NCBI RefSeq assembly: GCF_028640845.1
Contig: NC_080548.1
Coordinates: forward strand, 8,550,314 to 8,614,313
Length of the DNA stretch: 64,000 nucleotides
Direction of reading: 5' to 3'
Origin: Ahaetulla prasina
Lineage: Eukaryota; Chordata; Lepidosauria; Squamata; Colubridae
Positions 10,691 through 21,904 of this stretch are shown in pieces (within the stretch, counting starts at the first letter, position 1; every line of letters starts with the position of its first letter). The position numbers and the translations under genes are program-made. Below the pieces are notes generated by a model. It searched no databases. It had not been told where the DNA came from and saw nothing but the letters and a program-made list of their open reading frames with translations.

Positions 10691-12284
10691 CGAATGTTGA
10701 TTGTTGGAGCACTGAGCAAAATTCCTCAATCATTTTATTCTCTTCCCTTTTTTTCTCTTTCTCTCTGCATTGCTTTGTTCTTTCTATCCCATTACGTAGC
10801 AGAGTGACATCTTTTTTCATTTTTCATTTAGATTTTGGGTGTGTTACAGGAGGATTCTGTATTTGGAAACCTGGCAATTATCTGAATACCAAGTATAACG
10901 ATGCAAACAAAATCTCAGAGATTTTCAGTTATAAGGACAAGTGGAGGAATGGTCTATCTCTGGGTTTAAGCAAAATTAAATTGCTTAACAAAAACATTTA
11001 ATTATAAAGGAAACAGTTCAATTCTTTGTAGGTTCTGTCTTCACTACAGTTCTCTTTATAGCTTTATTTGTACTGGTAACAATATGCAAGTATTAACCAA
11101 AGTAAAACAATAGAAGATAAGCATTTAGAAAACCAGGTGCAAACCTATGCTTTAAGAATTGATATGATGATAAATATTTTGTGACTTAAAAAATTAAGAA
11201 CATGCAATTCTTAAAGTAAAAGAACAAAAGCTGGGGATTCACACGTATCAGCTATTGTTTCATCCTTTGAGGACAGGTACAAGGGCAATTTTTAATCTTA
11301 ATTTTTAAAATTTAAAAAAATAATGCAAAACTTAATGAATTCATACATTGCAATTTCTTGAACATAATTATTGCACTGTTTTTATAATTGCAATTTTTCA
11401 ATAAATCTAGATTTTCTCCCACATATTTATGCACCCTCTGTAATTCCCTTTCAGTTTGTGCAATTTGTTCAGTTTCATTCTGTTCTCAATCTTTTCATTG
11501 CAAAATCTTTCAGATGGAGGCATAACCAACATATAATTAGTGTCTGGGTAGCATGGGTACTTTTCTTGTGTCCTTAAAGCCTTACCTGGTGAGGACAGTA
11601 GCAAGTTGACATTTTAATTCCCCACAATACCCTATCCTGGAGTGTTGTCACGATGGGCCTTAATTAAACAGAACCTCCTTGAGTTATTTCCAGGGAGACC
11701 TGTGGGAGAAATAGACTTCTCCAAACTTGCCTCCTTCATTGTTCTGGGACTGAAGCACCAAAAATATCTGACAGAATCAACAAAATGTCTACCCAGGATT
11801 GAAAAAAAGATGGACTATCAAGTGAGGGTCAAGCAATGAGGATGAATCTGTCTGAAATCAAGCCCAATATAATCTTAGTAATTTTCCAAACTATTAAGAG
11901 TGTGGTGGTTCTTTTGTTTGCTTAAAAAAGAAACAATTATATGAGCAATAACAATTAAAACACAATAAAATCCAATTGTATACCCAAGAGTTGTAGTATT
12001 GCAACTGAAGGAGCCCATTCTTTTGCAGTTATTGCAAAATATCCACAAGGCCAAACTCATCAATATATGAGGAGAGGACATTCTGGTATTCTGGCTCCAA
12101 ATCAAAGAGTTAGCAAAGTTTAACTCAGTAATGTTTACTTTACAAGATACAAATTTAAAATCACTTGATTTCAGATCATAATTGCAAACAAGTAGGAAAA
12201 AGTTGCTAACTCAACATTTATCACATGGAGGGTTATTTTAAAAGATAATTGCCCTAAGATGTATGATCTGTTCTACAGCATGAA
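10691..12284. other. Unrecognised AT-rich sequence
   Basis: Contains short open frames (for example 65 codons at 11642-11839) without recognisable domains, and no clear splice or polyadenylation pattern supporting a gene. Confidence 0.4.
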
Positions 12285-12505
12285 CATTCTTTGGAAACCG
12301 CAACTGGCTGATCTTCTAAGCTAAGCAGGGTCAGGCCTGATGAGTATTAGATGAAAAACTGCAAGTATTTCCCAGGTTTGAACAAACTTCCCAGAAGAAA
12401 TGAAATGTAAAATTATTTCCTGAATGCTGCCAAGGAAACTATACTGTTGTATCCAGGAAATCACCATGTCCAACTCTATTTGGAAGAGCTTTTACTTTTA
12501 CTTTA
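12285..12505 (+). mobile_element. 5S-rRNA-derived SINE
   Basis: 12300-12378 matches the 3' half of 5S rRNA in order: CTGATCTTCTAAGCTAAGCA, GGGTCAGGCCTGATGAGTA, then TTAGATG and a degenerate end. This is the internal-promoter part of 5S. It is followed by non-5S sequence (CCAGGAAATCACCATGTCC) and a TTTACTTTTACTTTAC tail, as in a SINE rather than a plain 5S pseudogene. The 5' half of 5S is missing or decayed. Confidence 0.72.
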
Positions 12506-12508
12506 CTA

Positions 12509-12706
<198 letters not shown>

Positions 12707-12821
12707 TCACAACAGGAATTTCCTAATGAAATACAATTCAAATTATCACCTTCCTGTTGATCCATCCAATAGCTTCAATTACAGAAAACAAGGAACCTAA
12801 TCTCATTCATATCAAGCATTA

Positions 12822-12925
12822 AAGTACAAGGGGTCCTTGGTGCTCTCTGAGCTTGCTTGTTTTCTTGCAGAAGTTTCATTACCCTAACTATGTAACATCA
12901 TCAGTGCTAGTGATTAAGCTATAAG
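12822..12925 (-). mobile_element. Second PLE-like family end with hammerhead-like core
   Basis: On the minus strand 12904-12873 reads CTGATGA, a GTTAC...GGTAA hairpin, then GAAAC, followed by TTCTGCAAGAAAAC. A second copy lies at 57956-58055. The pattern is that of PLE terminal repeats, but no coding sequence accompanies it. Confidence 0.55.
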
Positions 12926-13429
12926 GATGTGATGGCTGGTGCCCACGGAGGGAGAGCTGGTGGGAAGGACTACACTGAAGTGGCAGTTTCCCAGGAAGGA
13001 GGGAGAGCATTCCAAGGAGTGGACAAGATAAGAGGCAGCATAGTCCTGTGCTAGACAGGAGACAGACGAAGGGAATCAGGATAGCCACAACCTACAATCG
13101 CCCAGGGTATATCCATTACAGCGAGAGTAGACTAAAAAGTTGGTTTTAGTCTGGCAAGATTCTGTATTTTTGGTGAGAGCAATAAAGAACTGAACTTTGG
13201 CTGGATTGTTCTATGACATTCTTGGGCTGGGCTGGGCTGAGCTGGACTTGGCTTAACTAAGGCAGTTTGTAGGTTCGTGCTTAACGTTAGTGTGGCAGGC
13301 ATCATATGTAAATCTAGCTACCACAATTACTTAACAAAGCTTGCTTGTGAATGTAGCTTGTATAAAGAAATAACTGCATTCAGAAACCTATTGGAAAGCA
13401 ATACTAGTACGATGGGCTTATGGCAACAA
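12926..13429. other. Unrecognised sequence
   Basis: Contains GCAATAAAGAACTGAAC near 13180 and a GGGCTGGGCTG run near 13226; it may be part of the element to its left, but no family is recognised. Confidence 0.35.
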
Positions 13430-13785
13430 GACCAATCAATGCAGTGACTGTGAGTTTTGCACCACCTGCATTTTCAAAATGATCTTCAAAGGCCACTCCT
13501 GATGTGGAGTCCTGGTTTCATTCTGCAGGTAGTCTGACTTATTTTGGCCATGTCATGTGAGGGAATTAACTTGAAGAAAGCAATTATGTTGGGAAGAATT
13601 AGCAGTAAAAAGAAACCAAGCCATGAAAGAACACAATGGCTATATACCATCAAAGCTGACACCAGTCAGAGCATAGAAAAATTCAAACAAACAGAGCAAG
13701 TTCGGAAGATGTGGAGAGGCCTGGCCCATAGAATTGCCAAGAGCCGGACATGACTAAATGGGTAACATCATCATTACACCCAGGT
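13430..13785 (+). mobile_element. RTE-like LINE C-terminal fragment
   Basis: The frame 13544-13753 ends RKMWRGLAHRIAKSRT, the usual end of RTE/BovB-type proteins (W...VH.VAKSRT), and the DNA continues AAGAGCCGGACATGACTAAAT, the RTE 3' end. Upstream text is heavily diverged. Confidence 0.68.
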
Positions 13786-14885
13786 AAAATGAAAGCCTGA
13801 AAAGTAGACAGATTCCAACCAAATTAAACATAGTGGGTGAAAATGAGGCTCTTCTGGAGAGTGGTTAAAAATGACATTGGATGACACTGCTTGTGCTAAT
13901 TGGTTTTGCAAAATTTAACATACAATTTATCATGAATGTTTTATTTTTTTAATGCAGTTATTATATGTTATTTTTATTGTGATAAAATGCTGGGAATTCT
14001 ATGAGATTCCATGGTATATTCGACTAATAAATGAATGTTATGTCATATCATAAAAACGAAGCTTACAAAATAGTTTCAAATAAGTCTTCCCTTGTAACCT
14101 ACCTGACAGAGGTCTTCTAAATGCCCTGAGCTCATAGGAAAAATGCTAACATGCTTTCCTCTGTCCTCCCTCCCCCATAAAAAAAGTATTTATAAGAAGA
14201 AATATAGTAACACTGTCTTAGGATTGCTGAGAACAACCAGAGGAAAGCTAAGAATGAAATGCGTACAATAACTGAGGAACAGAGTTTCGAATCTGAAATT
14301 CTGCTAGAGCTACAGTATGTCTGAGCAACAGGGTTATAAATCACAGCAATTCATACATCATTAATTAATCCTTTGTTTAGAACTACAAATATTCCAGCCC
14401 AAAGGAAAATAGTATGATTTTACGTGCCTTGGAATGCAACATATCTGAGAAATAGTTCATACCACAAAGAGCTTGTGGAAGAACAAGTCAGTATCTGTTC
14501 AGAGATGCAGTAAACAATCATGAGCTTCTTTTACTATAATTGCTCCATATTTTATTCAACCCCAAACCATCATCATTACTGTCAACATATACTCCATTAC
14601 CCAATGGGTAATAAGAACTGGCTGCCTTCTAATGATTTGCTACAGCTTGTCAAATGTGCTATAGCTTCAGCTCAACATAGTGTGCAGTGTAAAATATTTG
14701 CACAAGGACAGAGAAGGATACATGCTCAGACATGCATTGGGGAGATATGTCTTACCCAAAATAACATTTCTTATTCTTTGAAACAGATAGTCACTCATGC
14801 CTCAGATTAATTTCATATTGCTCTTTCAGGAAGATGAAGGAAGGAAGGTAGAAAGATAAGGGAGGGAGGGAGGGAAGATAAGGAA
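13786..14885. other. Unrecognised sequence
   Basis: No repeat or gene recognised. Confidence 0.4.
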
Positions 14886-14889
14886 AGAA

Positions 14890-15002
14890 GAGGAAGGAAG
14901 GAAGGAAGGAAGGAAGGAAGGAAGGAAGGAAGGAAGGAAAGAAGGAAGGAAGGAAGGAAGGAAGGAAGGAAGGAAGGAAGGAAGGAAGGAAGGAAGGAAG
15001 GA
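14890..15002. repeat. (GGAA)n microsatellite
   Basis: A nearly pure AAGG tract of about 110 bp with two GAAA interruptions, flanked by purine-rich sequence out to about 15110. Opposite-strand open frames here are only Ser/Phe/Leu/Pro repeats. Confidence 0.97.
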
Positions 15003-15110
15003 AAGAGATAAGTGGAAGAAAGGAGAGTGGAGGAAGGAAGATAGGAAGATAAGTAGGAGGGAGGGAGGCAAGTGGAGGGAGGGAGGAGAGTGAAGGAAGG
15101 AAACAGTTCT

Positions 15111-16260
15111 GACTCTACAATGGAATGAAGGGAGGAGAGAAATAAAAGAGGGAAGGTGGCCCTATTCATTTATGGCTTTGGTTATTTCAACTGAAGGAAG
15201 ATTTATTCTCTCAAAAATACATTTATAAATGCTGGGTAACTTTTTATGTGTTAGTAGACTGGAACTGCAAATCAAGCCTGCTCATGTTGGGATTCACAAA
15301 AGACACTTTCCTCAAGAAGCTCTATGTGGTAATGGGCTCCTTGAGCAACTCCCAAAGGGCTTTGACTTAAGGTTGCAAACCATACTGAGATAAATGGAAA
15401 AAAACAGTTTGAAGACAGATGAAAAAGGGACATGAATTATATCTTATTTGCCAGCACAGCAAATTATATAGTTTGCTTAACGAAGTCCAAGGTGGTATGT
15501 GAATTAAAGATAACATCAACATTTTGTATCCCTCCCAGGTCCTTTCCATAAATGAATTTTATTCTGCAGCTAGATATTAATTTTATTAATACAGGTTGGT
15601 TCAGCAATAGTTCCTGAAACAGCATTATGACATCCCAGGTATTAATTCCCAGCTGTTCTATTGACATAGCTGGGAAATGGCTAATATACATTTCTGATTA
15701 ACAATTACAGTTTTATCTACTAATCCTACAGCCTCCCACTTAGCAAAGGCATTTTATAAAATAGGCTTAAAGGAAGGCTTTATTTTAAAAGAAAAAAAGC
15801 TACTTTACTCTCTGCTCCCATCAGCTTAAGAGGTAAAAATTCTACCGTATAAAAATACCAAGGACGGCTGATAAGTCTGTGGCATTCCATCAAGGATTTT
15901 TTTTTTAAAAAGAAGTTTTTTGACTCCTAGAAACGAGGTTAGATCTCACTTTTCAAAAGGCTTGACAAGCAGAATCTTGGGAGTTGACCCCAAGAAACCT
16001 GGAAGTCATCAAGTTGGGAAAGGCAGCTGTCTATCATCTCATACTTTTATTCAAGATCATCCAGATGAATTTGGAATTTGTAGTGATAGAAGGTACATTT
16101 CCAAGAACCATACACATGATCCTCTTGTAAAAAAAAAATCAAAAAAAGAGTAATAATTCAGTTTCAGTTTATTACAGCGATAGGCCAGAACAAATAAAAA
16201 AATTCAAGAATAAAATAATACATAACTTAAAATTAAAATACTACTGACATCAAAAGAGTA
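15111..16260. other. Unrecognised sequence
   Basis: AT-rich with short frames only; nothing identified. Confidence 0.4.
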
Positions 16261-16266
16261 ATAAGA

Positions 16267-16571
16267 CTCTGTTTCCCCTAAAATAAGACATACCCTGATA
16301 ATAAGCCCAATCGGGCTTTTGAATGTATGCACTAAAATACCCCCCCTCCCGAAAATAAGCCCTCCTCGAAAATATTTAAATGCATGCGCAGCTGATCCCC
16401 ACCATTTCCTCTGGTTAGGGTTAGGGAGACAGAGCTGGAAATCTGGCAAGAGGAGCCCCGTCTTGCTCCAAGCACCTCAAAATAATAAGACATCCCCAAA
16501 AATAAGGACAAGCACTTATTTTGGGGTTCAAAAAAAATGTAAGACAGTGTCTTCTTTTTGGGGAAACACGG
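16267..16571. mobile_element. Mariner-type MITE, second copy
   Basis: Same family as 117-445: CTGTTTCCCCTAAAATAAGAC at the left and TTTTTGGGGAAACACGG then TA at the right; the left TA has become GA. It is in the opposite orientation to the first copy, judged by the internal GGTTAGGGTTAGGGAGAC versus its complement. Confidence 0.8.
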
Positions 16572-16957
16572 TAGTACCAGAAATCTGTTCTACCCCTGGT
16601 TGCTAATTATTTGTCATCCTCAATTCCTCAGAATTTTACTGGAGGGCAACCAGTAGATTTTGGAAAGGCATAGAGAAAAAGGAGAGCTGTCATCATTTTT
16701 ATTTACTAAGATGCTGTACTTTGTACCTGACAACCAATCTAAAACTTGATGCCCTTCAGGTATGCTGAATTGCAACTCTCAGAAGAAAAATTCCCAGCAG
16801 GAATTTTAACATATTTGAAGGGCATCAGGCAAAAGATGTGGGATTCAACTTCACATCAACTAAATCTTCAAAGATACATTTTTGTGAATTGTACAAGATA
16901 TTGTACTGCAAAACAATGAAAGCAATTATTTAATAGTAGGCCAAATGTATTATTACC
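16572..16957. other. Unrecognised sequence
   Basis: No feature recognised. Confidence 0.35.
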
Positions 16958-17060
16958 ACTAACAATAGCACTTAGACTTATATACGACTTCACAGTGCTT
17001 TACAGCCCTCTCTAAGCGGTTTACAGAGTCAGCACAAAAGAAATGGAGCCAAATCTTGTT
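16958..17060 (-). mobile_element. SINE/LINE 3' tail fragment
   Basis: ATATACGACTTCACAGTGC, TTTACAGCCCTCTCTAAGCG and GTTTACAGAGTCAGCAC is, on the minus strand, a squamate retroposon tail of the 'AAGCGGTATATAAGTC' kind. Only the end is present. Confidence 0.55.
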
Positions 17061-17271
17061 TACCCCTACAGTATTTAATATAGATTTCCATATCTTTTAT
17101 TCTTCCAGATAATATTTACTTATGCAGGTTCACGCAAAGTGCAAGGGAAAAAAAGTTAAAACAACGGATAATTTCTAATACATCTTTTTTTCATTTTGGG
17201 AAGAAGAAGATTTAATCAAAGTTCCATTCTAAGGCTACAAAGTATAATTTATTATCAGTAAATAATAAATG

Positions 17272-17533
17272 GGCCGGTTTAGCTCTGCCTGGTAAGGCCT
17301 GTTATTAAGAACACAAAGCCTGCAATTACTGCAGGTTCGAGCCCGGCCCAAGGTTGACTCAGCCTTCCATCCTTTATAAGGTAGGTAAAATGAGGACCCA
17401 GATTGTTGGGGGGGCAATAAGTTGACTTTGTAAATATATACAAATAGAATGAGACTATTGCCCTATACATTGTAAGCCGCCCTGAGTCTTCGGAGAAGGG
17501 CGGGGTATAAATGTAAACAAAAAAAAAAAAAAA
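17272..17533 (+). mobile_element. tRNA-derived CORE-SINE
   Basis: A tRNA-like head (B box GGTTCGAGCCC at about 17334) is followed by a CORE-like middle (AAGGTAGGTAAAATGAGGA, CCCAGATTGTTGG) and a LINE-derived tail (GTAAGCCGCCCTGAGTC, AGGGCGGGGTATAAATG) ending in poly(A). A second full copy lies at 60671-60954, and a tail-only scrap at 35186-35240. Confidence 0.87.
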
Positions 17534-18323
17534 GTATAAATTATACAGTAAATTATCAGTATAATTTAAGATTCCTCAAAAGAATTCCAAATTTGTTTCA
17601 ATGTTGGTTCAGCTTAGAATTCTGATGAAAATATTAATTTTTAGAAAATTCAACATGACCATTGAGCAGAGTGGAAAGCAACCTGGTTGATCTTACTAGT
17701 TTTAAAATGTATTTCACTATTCACAATCAGATGAGCTGTATATTTAAGCAGACGAAGACAATTAACCATAGGGATTTGAAAGGTATCAAAGGTTATTAAA
17801 TACAGGAAAGATCCCACCAATTTACAACAACTCCAGGGAACCCGCTTGTTATTTTTGCCCTTGAAAAAATAAATTAAAATTTAACGATTAAGTAATATAC
17901 ACCTTTGAGATCCAATTGGAAATGTGTAAATAATGTGCCAATGGAATCCTGCCTAAACAAAGAGATCAGATGTTCCATGCCTCAATGGCTTTAAGAGGAA
18001 ACCTTGGGAGTTATTATCAAACAAATGTTATTTTTACACTGTCTAAAAGCAGTAATTTAGATTGCATTATTTACTTTTCTTTCTGCCAAGAATCCTATCC
18101 TACAAGTACCAGCAGGAGGGCTAGGACCAAATAAAAAATTATCCATTTCACAAGGCCTGATTGCCGTATGTAGACTTGAGGAAATTATTTGTGATGTATA
18201 GCAGGACAAAAATATAAGCTTCAAAATTGTGACTCTTTTTAAAGTTATTTATTTTCTTCCTAGGATCCAAGAAATAGCCCTTCAAAATGGCTCATATATA
18301 AGTTGCATCTTAAATATCCCAAA
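17534..18323. other. Unrecognised AT-rich sequence
   Basis: No feature recognised. Confidence 0.4.
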
Positions 18324-18331
18324 CTCTAGAG

Positions 18332-19185
18332 CAGGGGTGTCAAACTCAAGGCCCGCGAGCCAGATGAGGACCACAGGGTGCTTAGATCTGACCCATTGGG
18401 CTTGGAAACAGCAAACGACCATCCCGCAGTGCCTCTGCCAGTGAAAATGGAGCTTGTGACTAGCCACGCACAGCCTTCTCGAGCTCTGTTTTTGGCTGTG
18501 ACAGCCTCGTGAAGGCCTCTGCAAGTGAAAATGGAGCTCGGGAGAGCCACATGTGGTCCTCCTGAGGTCCTCTGCCCGCTTTTGCTGGCAGAGGGCTGCA
18601 GGATGTCGAGCTGGCTACACCCACCCTGGCCATGCCCACTCCAGCAATGCCCACTTCCACTCACCCCCCTTGAAATCAAACACAACCATGATGCAGCCCT
18701 TAATGAAATTGAGTTTGACATCCCTTGTCAGATCTCTATCGTGATATTGCCATTCATGTGGGGAGGGAACCCTGGATTCTTTTACTCACTTATTGCTCTC
18801 ATTGCTGTTTCCTACGTATCCTGTAATTCTTTAGTTTATAACTTTTACCCTGTCGCTTATTCTGCCCTGTGCTTTGAATGGGGGATGTACAAGGGGGGAG
18901 GGCCATCTTTTTTCTCTCAGTTTGGAAGGCTCACAGAAGAAATACATCGGAATGGCTCAATTTCCACAACATCTTCACACCTGTGGATTGGCTCATTCAA
19001 CATCAAACTGAGAGGAAGGTTTCTAACCACTTTATCCTAATGGAATTGCCTGGGGGGAACTCAGACCCTGCTTTGCATTGTCTTGCATTCTCTTCCTTTC
19101 AATAAAACTTTCCTTTTGAAATGCTAAAGTTTCCAGAGTCCATGCTTTCTTGAACAGGAAGGAGAGGCAGGCTCTTACACCCCTG
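18332..19185. mobile_element. hAT MITE interrupted by a solo LTR
   Basis: Left end CAGGGGTGTCAAACTCAAGG and right end CCCCTG are flanked by the exact 8-bp duplication CTCTAGAG (18324-18331, 19186-19193). The expected right TIR (GAGTTTGACAyCCCT) is found at 18712-18725, and the final CCCCTG only after a 454-bp insertion. Together these identify one hAT element split by a later LTR insertion. Confidence 0.9.
18726..19179 (+). mobile_element. Solo LTR (retrovirus-like)
   Basis: Starts TGTCAGATC and ends CTCTTACA, flanked by TCCCT and CCCCT, a 5-bp duplication with one change. TTCAATAAAACTTTCC near 19097 is a polyadenylation signal in the place expected for a plus-strand LTR. No internal genes remain, so it is likely the product of LTR-LTR recombination. 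Open frames across it have no domain. Retroviral versus Gypsy origin is undecided. Confidence 0.72.
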
Positions 19186-19268
19186 CTCTAGAGAAAGCAT
19201 GTATGTGGAGCCTCTCCCAGTCAGTCCAGACTGAAATATTTTCAAATCTTTGGCATCATAGGCTAGGT

Positions 19269-19405
19269 CAGAGCTCTGGAAACTTGGCTCTTTTAAGACT
19301 TGTGGACTTCAACTCCCAGAGTTCCTCAGCCAGTTTTTTTCTGGCTGAGGAACTCTGGGAGTTGAAGTCCACAAGTCTTAAAAGAGCCAAGTTTGCAGAC
19401 TCCTG
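19269..19405. mobile_element. Palindromic hAT MITE
   Basis: Nearly its whole length is an inverted repeat (AGACTTGTGGACTTCAACTC and its complement) around a TTTTTTT centre. Flanks GGCTAGGT and GACTAGGT are an 8-bp target duplication with one change. Confidence 0.88.
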
Positions 19406-19426
19406 GACTAGGTGAAGCTCATCCTG

Positions 19427-19960
19427 CTCTATCCAATTTGTTAATATTTTCCCATTCTCATTATTGCTGTCATATCTCCAGTCAGTATGGTGACTATTAA
19501 AATCACCTACATATACTCCTTAATGGTCCAAGGTTTGCAATGGTGGATTAGGCCACTTAATAGTGGGAGGTTTTGTAAATCACCATTAGCATTATTCCTG
19601 ATATTTCAATGATGTTAGTTTCAATTTCGTATTGTTGGGTACAATTAATAATCTTGTATTCTTTGATGTCATCATGGAGATACATTATGGAGCCATGAAC
19701 ATTAGATATTATTTTAGCTACAGTTGTGTACCCTAGGATCTTCCCATGAGCTCTAATCTGTTCCTCATCAGCCAAATTAGTCTCTTGTAGTGTTATAACA
19801 TCTATCCTATTATCTATGGCCAGTCTGCTTAGGTACTCACATTTATTTCTACTTAAGCCTTGTATGTTCAGTTGAAAAATAAGGATCTGGGGTCCAATAT
19901 CTTTTGTCAATGAGTTGTTAAAAGCACTGTTGTGTGTTTAATTGCTACCTCTCTAGTTTT
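19427..19960 (-). pseudogene. LINE endonuclease (APE-type) fragment
   Basis: The minus strand encodes LNIQGLSRNKCEYLSRL, VITLQETNL, NVHGSIMYL and, after a stop near 19557, VGDFNSHHTDWRYDS. LQET and GDFNSHH are the catalytic motif regions of the apurinic-like endonuclease at the N-terminus of non-LTR retrotransposons. An I/Vingi-like origin is plausible but unproven. It is broken by stops and adjoins the palindromic MITE. Confidence 0.78.
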
Positions 19961-20399
19961 TTATTATGATGGATGCAATATCCAGTTTGGTCACTGTGTG
20001 TGTAGACTTTTAGCTGCTGTGCTAATACAGAATGTTGCCCAGGGTGTACCATTGTGTAGATAGTCCACATGATGATCCAGCAAGCTACCTCTCTATAGAG
20101 CATTTGCTATAAATGATTACTTTATAACAGAATATCCCAACATGTTGATAAGGTTTTTGCTCCAGACTGGGTTTCACACTAAGAGAAGCTGCTGCAAGCA
20201 AATTCTGGCTCTTAATTTATCAAAGCCAGTTTCCAAAAAGGACTAAAAACTTCTGTGGGTTTTATTGATTTGATTGAAGTTTATGGTGTGGCTTGATGGT
20301 TTGATGCTCAAGCTGAAGAAAATATTCTTTTGTGTCTTAAAGTAACAAACCTTTGAGAGAACATGTTTTTTAAAAAACCTGATATTTCAAGGTCACTGT

Positions 20400-21080
20400 A
20401 GGAGGCACCACTAATAAATCATTTTCCATTAAGAATGGCTTCCCACTCCTAGAAACATTCAAATACATAAAATATTAGACCCTCTATCTCTCACCAAGCT
20501 TAAGTCTAAGAAACCAATTTGGGATAACATACCACAGATATAGAATCTAGATGAAAAATAGCGATTAAGATGGGTGACTTTTAATAACCACAACCAGATC
20601 TTGCAGATCCAACAAATCAATTTTCAGGACTGCAGTTGCCCTCCAAAATATGGAGCCTTCTGAACAGAATCAGGACAGGCCATGCCAGAACTAAGTGGGG
20701 GAATAGCCGAGAGATCGTAATGTGACTGTGGTGCTCCAAAACAAACTATTACATGTATAGTTCAAGAATGTCTCCTCAAGAAATTTCAAGGCACCTGGGA
20801 TAATCTCATTGTAGCCACACCAGAAGCAAATAGTTGGCTAGCTTCCTTAGATATTGAATGATAACATCTATCTCATTGCAATTTGTTGGCACCATATTAT
20901 GGTGATTTCATTGTTTTCTCTTAATTTAATATTTTATCTCCTATATTGTATTGTTCGCACACTCTGTATGTGTGTGGGTGTATATGTATGTGGGTGTTTA
21001 TATGCATATATTTGCTGATGTTTTATTTAAATTAAATTTGTAAATCTGTGATTGCATAACCTCTGTAGATGCTATATGCT
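20400..21080 (+). mobile_element. Decayed LINE C-terminus and 3' UTR
   Basis: Translated scraps (TESGQAMPEL, KWGNSREIV, and WLASL-like text in shifted frames) resemble the RTGHARTKWG...C.CG...Q...HI..ECP...WL..LD C-terminal pattern of I/Vingi-type LINEs. It ends in AATAAATAAAATC. Heavily degraded. Confidence 0.45.
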
Positions 21081-21104
21081 AAATAAATAAAATCTAGGTT
21101 ATGA

Positions 21105-21300
21105 GAGCTAGTTTGGTTTAGCCATTAAGACATCAGGCTAGATCAAGTATGAGTTCTAGTCTTTCCTTGGGCATGAAGCCAGCTGGGTGACCTTGGACCA
21201 GTCACTCTCTCATAGCCCTAGGAAGGAGGCAATGGCAAAGGTTTTCTGACAAGCCTTGCAAGAAAACTGCAGAGATCTAATTGGAGAACTGAATGGAAGA
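21105..21300 (+). mobile_element. Sauria-type tRNA SINE
   Basis: GAGCTAGTTTGGTTTAGCCA, GGCATGAAGCCAGCTGGGTG, ACCTTGGACCAGTCACTCTC and GCCCTAGGAAGGAGGCAATG follow the squamate SINE order (tRNA-related head, conserved middle, BovB-like AAGCCTTGCAAGAAAACTGC). The 3' end is decayed. Confidence 0.85.
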
Positions 21301-21376
21301 AAAGAAAAATTTAGCATATTCTCACTCTTGATAAGTTTGATACATATGTTTTTGCTTCTTCCAGGAAGGTCTGTAT

Positions 21377-21896
21377 CAGGGGTCCTCAAACCTTTTAAAT
21401 AGGGGGCCAATTCACGGTCCCTCAGACTGTTGGGGGGCCGGACCGGCTGGATGGGTGTGGCTAGGTGGTCATGTGATTGGGTGGGTCCATTAAACAAAAC
21501 ACACAAATTACACTTTAATTTTTTATGTTGCTGGGGGTGGAAAGCAGATTAGTGAAGAGATGCGGCTGCCTTGAGGTGTGTGTGAGGGACTTCTGTTTTT
21601 GTGTGTGTTCATCTCTCTCTCTCCCCCTCCCTCTCTCTTTCTTTGGGGAAGAAAGAAACGGGCCCATTTTTGGCTTTCTCAGCCTCCAGAATCACTCTGC
21701 TGCCCCAAAATGGGCCCATTTTTGGCCTCCTAAAGCCTCCACACATTCCATTTTTGGCCTCCTAGGCCTCCAGAAGGTGATGGGTGGTGGGTAGGTGGAG
21801 CAATGTGGGTGAGGGAGCCTCGTGGTCCCTCGCGGGATGGATTAATGGCTTCAGTGGGCCATATCAGGCCCACAGTCCATAGTTTGAGGACCCCTG
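21377..21896. mobile_element. hAT MITE (about 520 bp)
   Basis: TIRs CAGGGGTCCTCAAACCTTTT and CATAGTTTGAGGACCCCTG, flanked by GTCTGTAT and GTCTATAT (8 bp, one change). The GC-rich interior has two copies of TGGGCCCATTTTTGGC. No transposase. Confidence 0.88.
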
Positions 21897-21904
21897 GTCT
21901 ATAT

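Noticed and set aside
10700..11001. Possible exon after a pyrimidine-rich TTACAG acceptor near 10850
   Set aside because: The frame (GGFCIWKPGNYLNTKY...) has no recognisable domain or donor site, and it begins in the ATTCT tail; chance is more likely.
12300..12378. Functional 5S rRNA gene
   Set aside because: Only the 3' half matches, with several changes in it, and it is joined to a SINE-like body and tail.
14813..15169. Ser/Phe/Leu/Pro repeat protein of 118 codons
   Set aside because: Translation of the (GGAA)n microsatellite on the minus strand.
17272..17345. tRNA gene
   Set aside because: The B box is good, but the head does not fold into a complete cloverleaf and continues directly into the CORE-SINE body.
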